Shown here piece by piece: positions 1 to 10,633 of a DNA stretch of 64,000 nt. Source of the stretch: Chlorops oryzae. Lineage: Eukaryota > Arthropoda > Insecta > Diptera > Chloropidae. Location: assembly GCA_020466095.1 (NCBI GenBank), contig CM035809.1, positions 3,277,309-3,341,308 of the forward strand, read 5' to 3'. Position 1 is the stretch's first letter, and every line of letters begins with the position of its first letter. A program made the translations under genes and the position numbers. The notes beneath the pieces are model-generated. The model saw only the letters and a list, made by a program, of their open reading frames with translations. It was not told the DNA's origin and did no database searches.

Positions 1-612
1 GATACCGAAGTGAAGGGCTGCAGAATGATTTCAAAGGTTTTTAGTGACAGCCAAAATGCGTTTTGCTTTCGACGAAACTTCCCACAGAAGAGAATGAATG
101 GGAAAATAATTGGATTGCCTTACGACTGAGTGGAGAAGTAAAACTATGTGAACAACTCTCTGCGGCATGCCAATGAATACTTTCAAGGCCATCAAATGGC
201 AACCATCTTGTTTAGGCTTTCGTTTTAGGATATTCAATGAGCTGGATGCGTTTCGATTGCTCACCGTCCTTCTTCTCACGCCAATTCATTCCAACAGTTA
301 CAAACTGTAACCAACAAAGAATTTGAGAATGTACCACAGTTTTGTAGAAATATTTGTCAACACAAGATCATATCAGAAAATTTTGAGGTTTAAGTTAACG
401 ACTGTTCAAAACGTATTCACATTTCAGTAGCACACCAAAGATTTCAAAACTGAAATGAATTTTCGGCTATTTTTCCATCCAAAACTCTTTGGTGTCGCCT
501 ATTGAAATAAGATTCTGTGATGGTGGCTCAGTTGAAGTCGAAACGGAATTGTAAATTCAATTTCATTGAACAAAACAAATCATTTTTACCACCAGCAATA
601 AAAAGAAATATA
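1..612. other. Unassigned AT-rich DNA
   Basis: No gene or named repeat is visible. Short open frames exist on both strands but lack recognisable domains, and stops are frequent around them. Confidence 0.5.
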
Positions 613-886
613 CAGGTATGCTCTAGAAATCGAATCCGAATAAAAAAGTTCGAAATCAATCACCCCTATTATGATTGTCGACTACTGATAGAGAATCGAA
701 AAAGTTCTATCGTCGACTAAAATTTTTCATTTTCTAGTATGTGGAAAATTAAAAATTTTTGTCGATGATAGAACTTTTTCGATTTTCTATCAGTAGTCGA
801 CAATCATAATAGGGCTGAATGTGATTTCAATAGAACTCTTATCTATTTCGATTTTTTTGTGGGGACTCGATTTCAAGAGCATGCCT
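613..886. repeat. Foldback (palindromic) MITE-like element
   Basis: The two halves are inverted copies. The outer ends read CAGGTATGCTCTAGAAATCG and, on the other strand, CAGGCATGCTCTTGAAATCG. The inner arms (about 664-728 and 750-814) are nearly perfect and share the segment CCCTATTATGATTGTCGAC. A CAGG terminus suggests hAT ancestry. Only a 3-bp ATA direct repeat flanks it, so the superfamily is uncertain. Confidence 0.6.
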
Positions 887-1952
887 GATAGTCTTAAGAT
901 ATGGTATCAGCATTTGAAATTTTTTTCAAATAAGTTTATTTTAGTCGAATACTTTAATTGTTAAAATTTAATAATTCATTTAATAAATTTTTATTTTTGG
1001 AGCGTAAAATGTGTTCGAATTTTGCTAGCTTTAAAGTAAAAATAATAAAGAATTAAAAAATTTGTTGAAATTTAAATTCCACTGTTATGATGGAAGGATA
1101 ACTGAGGAGCATTTTACATTACCTTACAAAACAGCAATCGTTTTTACAACTGGAAATAAATAAAAATTTATTCTTTAGACATGGTCTCAGACTTTGAAGC
1201 TATTAAAAAATAAACTATTTGAACTTTTTCTTATTTATTTACTCAAATCCCTTTAACTACCTTACGGAATTATTAAATATTTGGCTTAAAAATTAAACAT
1301 GACTTCTTTCCAGTGGACAATCTGTGTAAAGGGATGTAGACTCCATGCAGCTTATAAGAGCTGGCTTAAGTCATCGACCAGAATTAACAGGGAGGAATAA
1401 TTAAAACAGCAAACAGCAGAATGCGTTTAAAGGGCGCACCGACAAATTAAGTAACGAAAGAGAGGCTCACTGAAAGCTGAGAATTTACATAAATCACGAG
1501 CCGTTCTCTGTAAACAGTCCAACGCAAACAGCTTTTCGAAGGCTTTTCCTTTCGGCTTATCCGGTGATTTTCGCTTCATGTAAATTTTGGGCCTATTTAA
1601 ATTTCATTTGCCACCTCTTCTGATAAGGAAAGGAGTACAAAGTAAAGGACGAGAAAGAATTTAATACTTTTCGAGGAGAAAGATTTTATCCTACTGAATA
1701 GAGGGAATGAGAGAAAAAATAATATATATGGATATTGGTATAAAATTCTTGGAAATTAGCGCTGCAAACTATTATTTGTGCGATTTTTTTTATTTTATTG
1801 ATTTTTAATTATCCGATGAATATTGAAGAATGTAAAATTTAAGTGTTTTTCTTGGTTAAACCAGCGCTGTATTTTATTTGATAACAGTCCGAACCATAGC
1901 TTCTCAATGCGCTGAATTTTTGGTCTAAGCTTGGTGTCAGTTATTCTTTAAA
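887..1952. other. Unassigned AT-rich DNA
   Basis: No coding region, RNA gene or clear repeat is seen. The sequence is AT-rich with homopolymer runs, like intronic or intergenic DNA. Confidence 0.5.
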
Positions 1953-2574
1953 GCCTATACTGAGATATGCAGTAAATACTTGCACATTAGGAGCCTATTC
2001 GCTACAACGTCTTAAAGTGTGAGAGAGACAACTATATTCACGCTCCTTTAATTCTTTAAAGCATATATAACTATATATATCTCTCAGGAGCCGTTTCCAT
2101 TTTGGCTCTTTTCAACACGGTCTTGGGTACCCACCACGGTCTTGGGTACCCACCAAAATGAGAATTTTTCACTTAGATACTCACCAAAAGTGTTTCTCTC
2201 TCGCTCTTTTTTTGGCTCCCGAGTAACATCTCTTTCTTACTGACGCGAAAATACCCGCGCAATATTTATGAGAGTGACATCTATGGTTATATCTGCTTTA
2301 AAGTATGCCAACTATTTAACACCTTCGAAGTCGCTCAGTATTTACTTTGAAAAATGTGCCGCAATCAGCTGTCCTGGCATTTACTTCGCATAATAAATGG
2401 ACATCTTCATTTCTATGGCGAAGTAAAGCAGGAAAGTCGCATGCAACCCTGCGCACTTGATTACTTGGCATCTCAGTATGAGCGAAAGTAAAGTATTTAT
2501 TTCGACGTACTTTTCAATTTTTTTGGCACGTATTTCTTATGGGAACTTTACTTACTGCATATCTCAGTATAGGC
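1953..2574. mobile_element. MITE with about 21-bp terminal inverted repeats
   Basis: The left end reads GCCTATACTGAGATATGCAG and the right end is its exact reverse complement, ending at 2574. Inside are repeated AGGAGCC/GGCTCC motifs and a perfect tandem duplication. There is no ORF with a transposase domain. I could not find a convincing target duplication, so the superfamily is open. Confidence 0.6.
2116..2153. repeat. Two-copy 19-bp tandem repeat
   Basis: A 19-base unit starting CACGGTCTTGGGTACCC occurs twice head to tail without mismatch, inside the MITE. It is probably a recent slippage event. Confidence 0.85.
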
Positions 2575-3023
2575 TCTTAGGATCCAAAATGAATGCTCGG
2601 AATCGCAACCTTCAATTACTGCATCCATGTTGAATTTTTTATGCAATTGTTATGAGCAGAGCGGATATTTGCATATAAATGCATGTTGCATATTTATTTA
2701 CATACATATATAACTGTTCTTGGTGTGTTTGTGCATGTTTACGAAATCGAAGATAAAGGTATTCTCATTTTAGATGTTTTGGAAAAGCTTTCATGGTCTA
2801 TCTCGACTAGTTCTGGGTGTTTCACACAACCATCCAAACGCGAGTTTGTCGGGTATAAAAAGCAAACAGAGAACAATCAAATTATATAAATATCTGAGAT
2901 TCCAATTGATGCCACAATCTTCTCTCAAGTAATCAATAACATTTGGTAAATAAGAAAATATAAGCAGAGTGTGTTTTTCATTCGTCCTTTTACTCATCCC
3001 TTCGAAGGGCGATTTTAGCCTGG
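2575..3023. other. Unassigned DNA
   Basis: Two overlapping 68-codon open frames occur on opposite strands, with no recognisable domain. Nothing else is seen. Confidence 0.4.
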
Positions 3024-3358
3024 CTCGTGTACAGTGGCGTAGCGACGTTGAAAAATTATGTGTTCCAATGCACGTGTGGGGGCCTCCTTCCCATTAGTAA
3101 AATTTTTTTTATTTAACAAAAACTACATAACTTAAATCAAAATCCATTATTGAATATGTATAACGAGAATGATAAGAGAACTAACATTATTGAAAGAATT
3201 TTAAAGAGAAAGAACTTTATTGTTAAGCGTAATTAATTGTTCTCATAACTCTTTGCCCATATTTCGGACGTTTCATAAAATATATAATTCAATCAATATT
3301 TAATAACTTAGTTCTAAAAATACAGAGAAAAAAGGAACAGGATAATGCGCCTACACTA

Positions 3359-3914
3359 GGGAGTTTCACACGTGAAAAAAGTGTTTAATTTCGAAGATAG
3401 CCCCCTCTCAAACGAAAAATACTATAAATCGAAAAAGTTGGGCACCATTTTCAATTTTTAAATTGATGTTCAGAGGTCGTTCAAATGTATTTAAGCCAAA
3501 ATATAAATTTTTTCTTAATAAAACAAAGTTTTAGTCAATTACGAAAACAAATTTATACGTAAATAAATCTTCTCGAATCCAGTATACATATAATGAAAGA
3601 ATTTATCTGTAAAACATTGAGCTCTTCCCGTAAAAACCATAAATTTAAATAAATTTTTTTTGCTTTTTACCCCTAAAAGTAAACGGAAAAAATCCATAAA
3701 CTGTCGAATTAGAAATTTTACATTAACAAAAACTAAATAAAAAAAATTTTAGCTCTCTTTAAGGCGTTTTTTGATGAAAATTCAAGTCCTTCGAGCGACC
3801 TCTAAACATCAATTTAAAAAATTGAAAATGGTGTCAAAATTTTTCGATTTATAGTATTTTTCGTTTGAGAGGCCATCTTCGAAATTCAACACTTTTTTCA
3901 CGTGTGAAACGCCC
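3359..3914. mobile_element. Nested long-TIR MITE with TA target site (Tc1/mariner-like)
   Basis: The first and last roughly 120 bp are inverted copies (left GGGAGTTTCACACGTG, right complement GGGCGTTTCACACGTG), flanked by TA on both sides (3357-3358, 3915-3916). The middle is AT-rich with no ORF. It sits inside the hAT element, so it inserted later. The arms differ by a few substitutions and indels. Confidence 0.8.
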
Positions 3915-4120
3915 TAGCCTACACACAAGATAAATAATTCAGTAATGCATGTGTTTTTTAACATTCGACGATGATTTTTTTAAATTTTCTTTATGGTTTC
4001 TTTTTCTATTTTATTTAATTTTTTTTTACAAGCACTTTGAAATATTAGAATTCGTGGTTGTGTCACAATTTTTTTGTTTACAAAATACGAAACATAATGT
4101 GTAAAAGAAAAATAAAGTAA

Positions 4121-4450
4121 TTAAAGTTTATTTTTTCGTGCTTTCGCATTTGCGAATCTTGCTACTATATCCTGAATATCAACATTCTTGGCTGCCTCAT
4201 TTTCGATTGAAATTATAGCTAACGCATTTAATCTTTCTTGTGCCGTACTATTTCGTTAATAGTTTTTTATAATTTTCAGTTTAGAAAAAGATCTTTCTGC
4301 TTTCGCAACGGTAACTGGAATTGTCAAAAATAAACAGCAAGCTGTGACAATTTCACAAAAACTGCTGCTTGAATAGTAATTTTTTATAAGAATGAACTCA
4401 AGAAGTTCTTTTGAGGTGTTCAAAGTTTCTAAATCAATTGAATTCTCAAC
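4121..4450 (-). pseudogene. hAT transposase C-terminal dimerisation domain remnant
   Basis: Minus-strand reading from about 4450 to the TAA at 4121 gives a sequence with the hAT C-terminal signature: TIPVTVAKAERSFSKLK, then KNY, then QERLNALAIISIE. This is the dimerisation region of hAT transposases. One in-frame TAA interrupts it at 4256-4258, where family members have Leu after KNY. The BED zinc finger and RNase H-like catalytic core are absent, so it is a truncated pseudogene. The frame is otherwise intact over about 110 codons, implying modest age. Confidence 0.85.
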
Positions 4451-4564
4451 AAAAAAAAAAAAAAAAGTTTGCCCAATAATATTTTTTCTTGGGGCCCTGC
4501 AAGGCTCGGGGGCCTGTGTTCATGGAACACATGGAACACCGGTAGCTACGCCACTGCTCGTGTA

Positions 4565-5246
4565 CATTTCAGAATCCTTAAAGTATTTCGAATCAAATCG
4601 TTTTGTCGAAGGCCCGATTGCCACAATGTTGCTTCCCACAGAAGATTAAATTTTAGTCCCTTAATTAGAATATTTTTTGTAGAACCATTCAGAGAAAGCT
4701 CGTGGGCAATCACTCTGAAAACTTTTGCTTTCCAAATAAGCTTGAAACAAAAGGTTTGAGAGCTAAACGCAATGACACTTTCGAGAAATCTCGCAGATTA
4801 TTAGATTATTTGGACAATGGTTTTATAAAATTATTTTATTTCAGCTTTGGGATAAAGTCACAAGACTTAATTCATAAAATGCAGCAGATTTAAGGGAGAG
4901 GCTCGATGTGAAACCTGAACGTGACAGCTCTGCTGAATAACAAAAAATTTCTTTTTCACAGAAGTCTTAAAACAACGAGATCTCTAATAGATAGTTGGAA
5001 ATTTTTTAAAGCCATTTTCTCAGAAGCACGTGAGTGCAAAGTTCACGAAAACATTGATATTGATGATGATGACGAGACCGAAGAGTCTCTCATTTTTTAT
5101 TTCATTGGTATATATTATTATTATATGCAATATTAGTAATTTGACTTGAAAAGTTAAAATAAAGCACTTTTGAACCAACAAAAATAAAAATAAAAAAAAA
5201 AAAAAAATCGGTAGTTGAGAAATATTTTTCGGTAGTTGGCACACAA
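4565..5246. other. Unassigned DNA before an assembly gap
   Basis: Several short overlapping open frames occur without recognisable domains. A small acidic codon run near 5060-5090 and an ATT/TAT run near 5108-5125 are simple sequence. No supported gene. Confidence 0.4.
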
Positions 5247-5346
5247 NNNNNNNNNNNNNNNNNNNNNNNNNNNNNNNNNNNNNNNNNNNNNNNNNNNNNN
5301 NNNNNNNNNNNNNNNNNNNNNNNNNNNNNNNNNNNNNNNNNNNNNN
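5247..5346. other. Assembly gap (100 N)
   Basis: Exactly 100 N, the usual placeholder for a gap of unknown size. Confidence 0.99.
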
Positions 5347-5643
5347 CTATCGCGGATAAAATAGATCAGGATAGCTGTACAAGCACTTCCGATCTCTTAC
5401 AGTTTACGATTGGCCAAAACGCTTTGGCTTTGGAGCATGTGCGTCCTATTGACCACCTTTTCACAACTGCAAACTGCAATGTAAGTCAAAATTATATTTA
5501 ATTTGTGTTCAAACTGATTGTTATAGGTACTCATGACCAGGGCCCGGATTTCAATGACATGTCATCTTTTTTCTGTGATTTGGAAAACAATTCTCGATGA
5601 TTTATTTTTGCCATATGTGGCAACGAAAATGAAATGTTTTTAA
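5347..5643 (+). CDS. Possible partial gene: exon end, short intron, terminal exon
   Basis: Starting right after the gap, a frame stays open for 44 codons with a balanced amino-acid mix (for example DKIDQDSCTSTSD), more protein-like than its surroundings. It ends at 5480 at a strong donor (AAT|GTAAGT). A TATAG acceptor at 5526 would define a 46-nt intron, and the frame then runs to a TAA at 5641-5643. I do not recognise the protein. The intron is at the short limit for insects and the 5' part is lost in the gap. It could equally be a transposon ORF fragment; the downstream CAGGGCCCGG resembles a hAT end. Confidence 0.28.
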
Positions 5644-5961
5644 GTCATTCTTTTTTTTTTGTAATTTTTTTGAGGTTTTTCTGTTTTTGGTCATTTTTTG
5701 AAGTTTAAGGTCTTACTCGTATTTTGGTCATTTTTTAGGGTTTTTCGATTTTGGTTCATTTTTTAAAGATTGAGGTCATTTTCTCGGCATATTGTTAAAC
5801 TGTTGAGTATATTTGATAATTTTTATTAGCATGTATGAACCTCTGTTCTGCCATAAATTGATTTTTTATACAAAAGTATAATATGACGTCACATACTCGT
5901 ATTTGAATTCTGTTCTGCTTCGTCTTTGTCGTTTTGCTTTAATTTTTTGCTACTCTCTCTC
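5644..5961. other. Degenerate T-rich tandem repeat and unassigned DNA
   Basis: Between about 5645 and 5790 a motif like GGTCATTTTTT with AGGTTTTTC/GTTTAAGG spacers recurs roughly every 45-55 bases. The rest has no visible feature before the retrotransposon target site AGTT (5962-5965). Confidence 0.45.
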
Positions 5962-5965
5962 AGTT

Positions 5966-7182
5966 TGTAACGAACCGCCCATAACTGGCTTAGCAAGAGC
6001 AAACTTCGGCAACACGAAAGTCTTGTATCAACGAAATTGCTCGTTCGATTCATTTTCCCTTTTACAGCAACTCTGCATTCAATATAACTCTGGCTTTAAT
6101 TAGTCTAAACGGGTAATCCGTTTTCCATCAGTCCGAACCAAGTATTGGCTATCCAAATATCGGTTTCAACGTCACTAGAAGCTATCGATAAAACGATAGA
6201 AACCAGCCGGGAGAGCCGCTTCCGCTTCTAGATCATTTTGGATTTGAAGACGAGAAGAAGTAAGCCGTAGGCGGAAATTTTAACCGACAAACATCGGTCA
6301 CGTCGTGCTTTACGCCGCCTTCAAAAACCGTCATTTCACCTAAAAATTTAAATTGCGAAGGAATCCCGCACGAATTTTCCGGCGGAGGAATCGAGTGGCC
6401 AAGAACGGATCTGTGTCCAGGTGGCTGCGCCAAAGTCATTTTGACCCGTTAGAGGTAGGCTTTTTGTCTGGCTCAAAGACAAGCACGAGGAGCCAGGGTT
6501 TCTTGTACGTCAAACAACCCGCCTAGTTCAACCCATGAGTTTGGTAAGACGGTTTGGATTTTGTTAAATAAACTACTGGAACTAATGAGGCCTATCGTCA
6601 AATTTTAGGGTTTTATTGCTTAAAATCAAAAAGCATTGCACTAATCGAGCGATTAAGCGAAATTTAGTCCACCGTGCTGCGACGCAAGCGGCGTAGAAGA
6701 AATCGCCGACGTTCCGCCAACCCTGGCACGCACCTAGTCAACCTTCCCCGTAATATCAAGTTTGCTGGTACCCCTGCATAGGAATCGAAGTACCATAGGA
6801 CGTCGAGTTCCAGCGGGCGTGCACTTCCGACGCCTCTCCGAAAAATTCTTCGGGGAATATTATTATTGTCAGCTACTACAGTATTGAATATTATATAGTC
6901 AGCTACTCCACGGGTAGAGGCGACCGCTGAGTTAACTCGATCATAGGATCTCTCAAACCCGTTCAGCTTCGTGTGCTAAAGTAGGCGGGAAAAGTTTCCA
7001 CGCTAGGAGGGCCATCTCTTGTTGTGCAAATTACCTTCTTTTCATCAACAGCGTTCCTGCATCGACTCACCAGGCCTGATGGATCGACCGCGGAACTTCG
7101 TTATCCAATGTAAGTCAGACGCTACTTAATGAAATATTAAGAACCGAGAAATACATAACATTTATTCTATCAAGCTTAAATT

Positions 7183-7214
<32 letters not shown>

Positions 7215-8555
7215 GAAAGAGAAAGCAATAGTATGAACAAAATTTTCTTGGTTCGGAAGAAAAGAAAAGCAAAACAACTAACACGAAAATTTAATGCTAA
7301 TTCTGTTCTTTCTCATTAGTCTGATATGTTTTTTTTGTGCTAGGATAATCAGCTGGCGACTTCTGTCGGTTGAGAAGTTTTTGTCGTAATTGTGGTTTGT
7401 TTGGCAAATCTCATTGGGCTTTCGAAAGAAAGGGTTATACAATTTGAGATTCGAATATACATATTTGTGGCCATTTGTGTTTTGATGGTGGAAACTTTTC
7501 GTAGTCTCGAGTCACATGAAAGCGGTATTAAATGTTAACGGGAATCATTTTAAATTTGTTCGTTCGTCTTTTTCTTGAACCGTGGGGTCAAAGTAAAGCA
7601 TGTAAAGCGCCTCTCATAATTCGTTGACCAAATAAAAAAAAAAAAAAAAAAAAAAAAAAAACAAAACAAAAACAAACCAAAAAAAAAAAAAATGTACAAA
7701 AAGTAAATTTTAGCATATGTAAATATAAATGAATTCCGAGATTTCTATGAGAGGACAAACGATACCCTTGAGGTGAAGTCCATTGAGATTTCGATTTTAA
7801 CTTTATTTCGACGTTAGTTTGAAAATGCGGAACGAACAAAAGTGAAATGCCCCCATATTTGTTTTGGGTAGGAAAGACGACTTTGATTCGTTAGGTTTAA
7901 GAGTAATCGATGGTCTAAGGGCCTAGATATATGCGTAGATCGTATTGATAGAGTAAGAATCGTTGAAGATTACCTTTGTTGTGCGTTTGTTTAAGAAAAA
8001 AAAAACAACAATTTTTTTTTTTGAATAAGTCTTGGAAATGAATGAATTTAAAGATCGTCCTGCACGGATATCTTTTTTTGTTTTTTTTTGATTTCTCTAT
8101 GAATATATATTTAAGTGAAATGAATAACTAATTGCGTTTATTGTATGGACTGAGGAATGGGATGAGGTGGCACACACGCAGGTTGGGCTAATGAAAAATT
8201 TTTGGAACATTAGCACGGATGGGAGGGTACAGACTGTTGGAACTTAACATCGTTCTCCAACAAACCAACAAAAAAAAAATTTTTTTTATTTTTTTTGTAT
8301 ACATAAATCTAAACTTTCCGTTGTATCGGTATGCCCGAGTCAGTTCAGTCACCCTAAAATCTCTGCATTCTTCAAATTTTTTTTCGATTATGTATCAACT
8401 ATCCAATGCTTTTGAAAATGGCCCCAGCCCACACCCACGTCCGACGAGCGATGCAGAGCACACCTGAATGCAGAGTAAGCGTGAAATTTTCGAAAGGCCG
8501 TAAAGACTTGGTTGCTCGGACAAATCATAAACCAGGATGGCGATGGTTCGTTACA
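5966..8555 (+). repeat. 5' LTR (2590 bp)
   Basis: It matches 13985-16572 along its whole length and has TG...CA ends. It contains long A runs (about 7183-7213, 7637-7660), AATAAA candidates (for example 6566 and 7630) and a consensus splice-donor-like AATGTAAGT at about 7107. U3/R/U5 borders cannot be placed by eye. At 2.6 kb it is far longer than the usual few hundred bases of insect gypsy LTRs. Confidence 0.96.
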
Positions 8556-8562
8556 GAAAGAA

Positions 8563-8581
8563 TGGCGCCCAACGTTGGGGC
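8563..8581 (+). other. Primer binding site for tRNA-Lys
   Basis: The sequence TGGCGCCCAACGTTGGGGC lies 7 nt after the 5' LTR. It is complementary to the 3' end of insect tRNA-Lys(CUU), whose complement I recall as TGGCGCCCAACGTGGGGC, apart from one extra T. The extra T is 13 nt in, so 13 bp would pair from the tRNA 3' end without interruption. The 7-nt offset from the LTR is slightly long. Confidence 0.8.
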
Positions 8582-9040
8582 CCGACGAGTATTTCTTTTC
8601 TCTTTCACGCATACAAGAACCATAATATATTCTATTAAAACTTGTCGTTTGAACAATTCCGTTTGAACTTCGGAGGAAAGAAAAAGAAAAGGCCCCAATT
8701 TTAATTATTCCGAAACTCAAACTACATCAGCGTTTTGTGATTGCATAATGGATTTTCATTATTTCCGACCGGGAGATCTTGACCTTATGTGACGAAAATT
8801 TTGCGAGTTTCTCTTGGGAACTGTTCATGGAGTTATAATTTTCTGGATTTTACAAAGAGTTCTGGTGGACTTTTGTACCGTTTATTGTACTGCAAGCAGT
8901 AACCTACGTTTTTTTTTTGGACACATTAATGTTCTGGAGAAAAGTTTCTTTAAGTTGAACTATGCCGAACATTATTGAGTTTAAAAGAAAAATTTCTCGG
9001 TGAGTTTGTTTTGATAATTCGCAGGTGGTCTGATACAATG

Positions 9041-9075
<35 letters not shown>

Positions 9076-9164
9076 TAAATAAAATCTGTTTGACGCGTGC
9101 CCAACCTAAGCCTACTCCTTAGTCCATACTTTTATGTTTTTTTTCTGAACAAAGACAATTCATA

Positions 9165-10619
9165 ATGCCTCTTACGAGAAGCCCAAATATTTTAGAAGGT
9201 GCCGTTGGTGAAGGTCATTCTCAATGCACGATATGCAGTGATAATTTAACTCAGGCGGAAGAAAGAATTGAAACTGCTTGTAAACATGCATTCCACGCGG
9301 TATGCCTGCAACGATGGCTTCAGACTAATCCTTCCTGCCCAATTTGTCGTCATAATCTTGACGAAATGATTAATCCTAGTGGCGCAGTAGCTCGGCAAAG
9401 TCTAACCAACCGATCGACCAATACGAGAAGCAGGGGTAATAGCGCCGCTGCGCGAGAAAGACCAAACACGCGATCGCAACCACCCTTGCAATTAAATTTC
9501 CCACCACCAATTACAGCCAATCAAGGCAATAGTTCTATAAACCCTATTCAATCAGTACCATTGGCGACGACAGTTACCGAACAAAGAGTTCAAGCCATAA
9601 TAGCCGAATCTTTGTCAAATTTTCGTCAAGAAATAACAAATACGATTTCTAACGAACTTCAAGCCTTATTTCAAAATCTCTCTACGAGAAATGAAGTTCC
9701 CGATATTAATATTAATCAAAGTAGAATCTCCACGCGAGAGACTGTAGAGTGGCCAAGGGATCATCCTTTTGAATCTATCCGTCCGAGAGCAAATGAAGAG
9801 ACAGACTCTAGTCGTACTCAAAAGATTTCCAACCTCATCCATAGCTGGCATTTAAAATTCAAGGGTACAAAGGATGATATTCCCGTGGATGACTTTATAT
9901 ATCGCTTGAATATATTGACCACCTCGCAGCTGAACGGAGACTTTTCTCTTTTATGTCAACACATCCATTCAGTTTTCGAAGGCAAAGCCTTACAGTGGTT
10001 CTGGCGATATCATCGTCAAGTGGATGCCCTAGAATGGTTCGATTTGTGCAGTGCATTGCGACGCCAATTCAAAAGTTCCTTTTCCGATTCTGATATCCTT
10101 GATGATATGCGGAGGCGTAAACAAAAACAAAATGAACCTTTCGATGAATTTCTAGACGCCATGATGAGTCTGAGTGACACCCTTCGTATTGCTTTGCCCG
10201 AAGAACAGTTGGTAGAACTACTGTTGCGAAATGCCAAACCAGACCTAAGACATGAGTTGTTGCACTTACCTATTTCCGAAATTTCTGTGGTGAGACGGGA
10301 AGCGAGGAAACATGAAAAGTTTTTCCAAGACTTATCCGCAAACCGACCTGCAGGTTCGTCTCGGCGACAAATTTCAGAGGTTGAAGTTAACGATCCCAGC
10401 TATTCTCCCCAAGCGACATTAACTGATACAGAAGTTAACGCTATTAAGCTATCTCGGCTAGTCTGCTGGAATTGTGAAGAAAAGGGCCACGGCTACCAAG
10501 AGTGTTTAAAAGATCGAAGAATCTTTTGTTATGGCTGCGGAGCCGTCAACATTTACAAGCCGTCTTGTCTGAAATGTAATCCGGCCTCGGGAAACGCGAG
10601 GAGGGACGTTCTCCCATAA
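9165..10619 (+). CDS. gag: Gag polyprotein with N-terminal RING-H2 finger
   Basis: 484 residues. Residues 21-61 are a perfect RING-H2 finger: C21, C24, C39, H41, H44, C47, C58, C61, with spacing C-x2-C-x14-C-x-H-x2-H-x2-C-x10-C-x2-C. It keeps I23, W51 and P59, positions that contact E2 enzymes in RING ubiquitin ligases. A basic, Pro/Ser/Asn-rich linker follows (about 75-200). The Ty3/gypsy capsid-type gag domain spans about 225-375 (QWFWRYH, then KQKQNEPFDEFL). A CCHC knuckle lies at C434, C437, H442, C447, with a second His-less cysteine cluster at 455-471. The ATG follows a 0.6 kb leader with a long A run. Capsid and nucleocapsid roles are family knowledge; ligase activity is inferred only from the finger. 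Confidence 0.93.
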   Translation: MPLTRSPNILEGAVGEGHSQCTICSDNLTQAEERIETACKHAFHAVCLQRWLQTNPSCPICRHNLDEMINPSGAVARQSLTNRSTNTRSRGNSAAARERPNTRSQPPLQLNFPPPITANQGNSSINPIQSVPLATTVTEQRVQAIIAESLSNFRQEITNTISNELQALFQNLSTRNEVPDININQSRISTRETVEWPRDHPFESIRPRANEETDSSRTQKISNLIHSWHLKFKGTKDDIPVDDFIYRLNILTTSQLNGDFSLLCQHIHSVFEGKALQWFWRYHRQVDALEWFDLCSALRRQFKSSFSDSDILDDMRRRKQKQNEPFDEFLDAMMSLSDTLRIALPEEQLVELLLRNAKPDLRHELLHLPISEISVVRREARKHEKFFQDLSANRPAGSSRRQISEVEVNDPSYSPQATLTDTEVNAIKLSRLVCWNCEEKGHGYQECLKDRRIFCYGCGAVNIYKPSCLKCNPASGNARRDVLP

Positions 10620-10633
10620 CCGAACGAACGTCC
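10589..10633 (+). promoter_or_regulatory. -1 ribosomal frameshift signal between gag and pol
   Basis: In gag frame the codons GGA AAC (10590-10595) preceded by G form the heptamer GGGAAAC, a canonical X XXY YYZ slippery site. A -1 slip reads GGG AAA, exactly the pol frame, which is open from 10580. After an 8-nt spacer, GGACGTTC (10604-10611) pairs perfectly with GAACGTCC (10626-10633) around a 14-nt loop. The gag stop (10617-10619) falls in the loop. Spacing and architecture match known -1 frameshift elements. Confidence 0.85.

Larger units (their letters stand above)
3032..4556. mobile_element. hAT DNA transposon, decayed, with perfect 8-bp TSD
   Basis: The termini are CAGTGGCGTAGC and GCTACGCCACTG. 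The 8-bp direct repeat CTCGTGTA lies immediately outside both ends (3024-3031 and 4557-4564), as hAT transposases generate. The right third encodes, on the minus strand, a decayed C-terminal transposase piece. The left part is occupied by a nested 556-bp TA-flanked element. Most of the transposase is missing, so this copy cannot move itself. Confidence 0.9.

Noticed and set aside
31..279. 82-codon open frame near the left edge
   Set aside because: No domain, no splice or promoter context, ordinary length for chance in this composition.
517..720. 67-codon open frame
   Set aside because: Its second half lies in the arm of the 613-886 palindrome; it is a repeat by-product.
6233..6439. 68-codon minus-strand frame in the LTR, longer (93 codons) in the 3' LTR
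   Set aside because: Differs by a homopolymer base; no domain; the LTR is expected to be non-coding. Worth a glance only if other copies keep it.
7588..7839. Phe-rich minus-strand open frame in the LTR (also at 15567-15857)
   Set aside because: Created by poly-A runs; frame length differs between the two LTR copies because run lengths differ.
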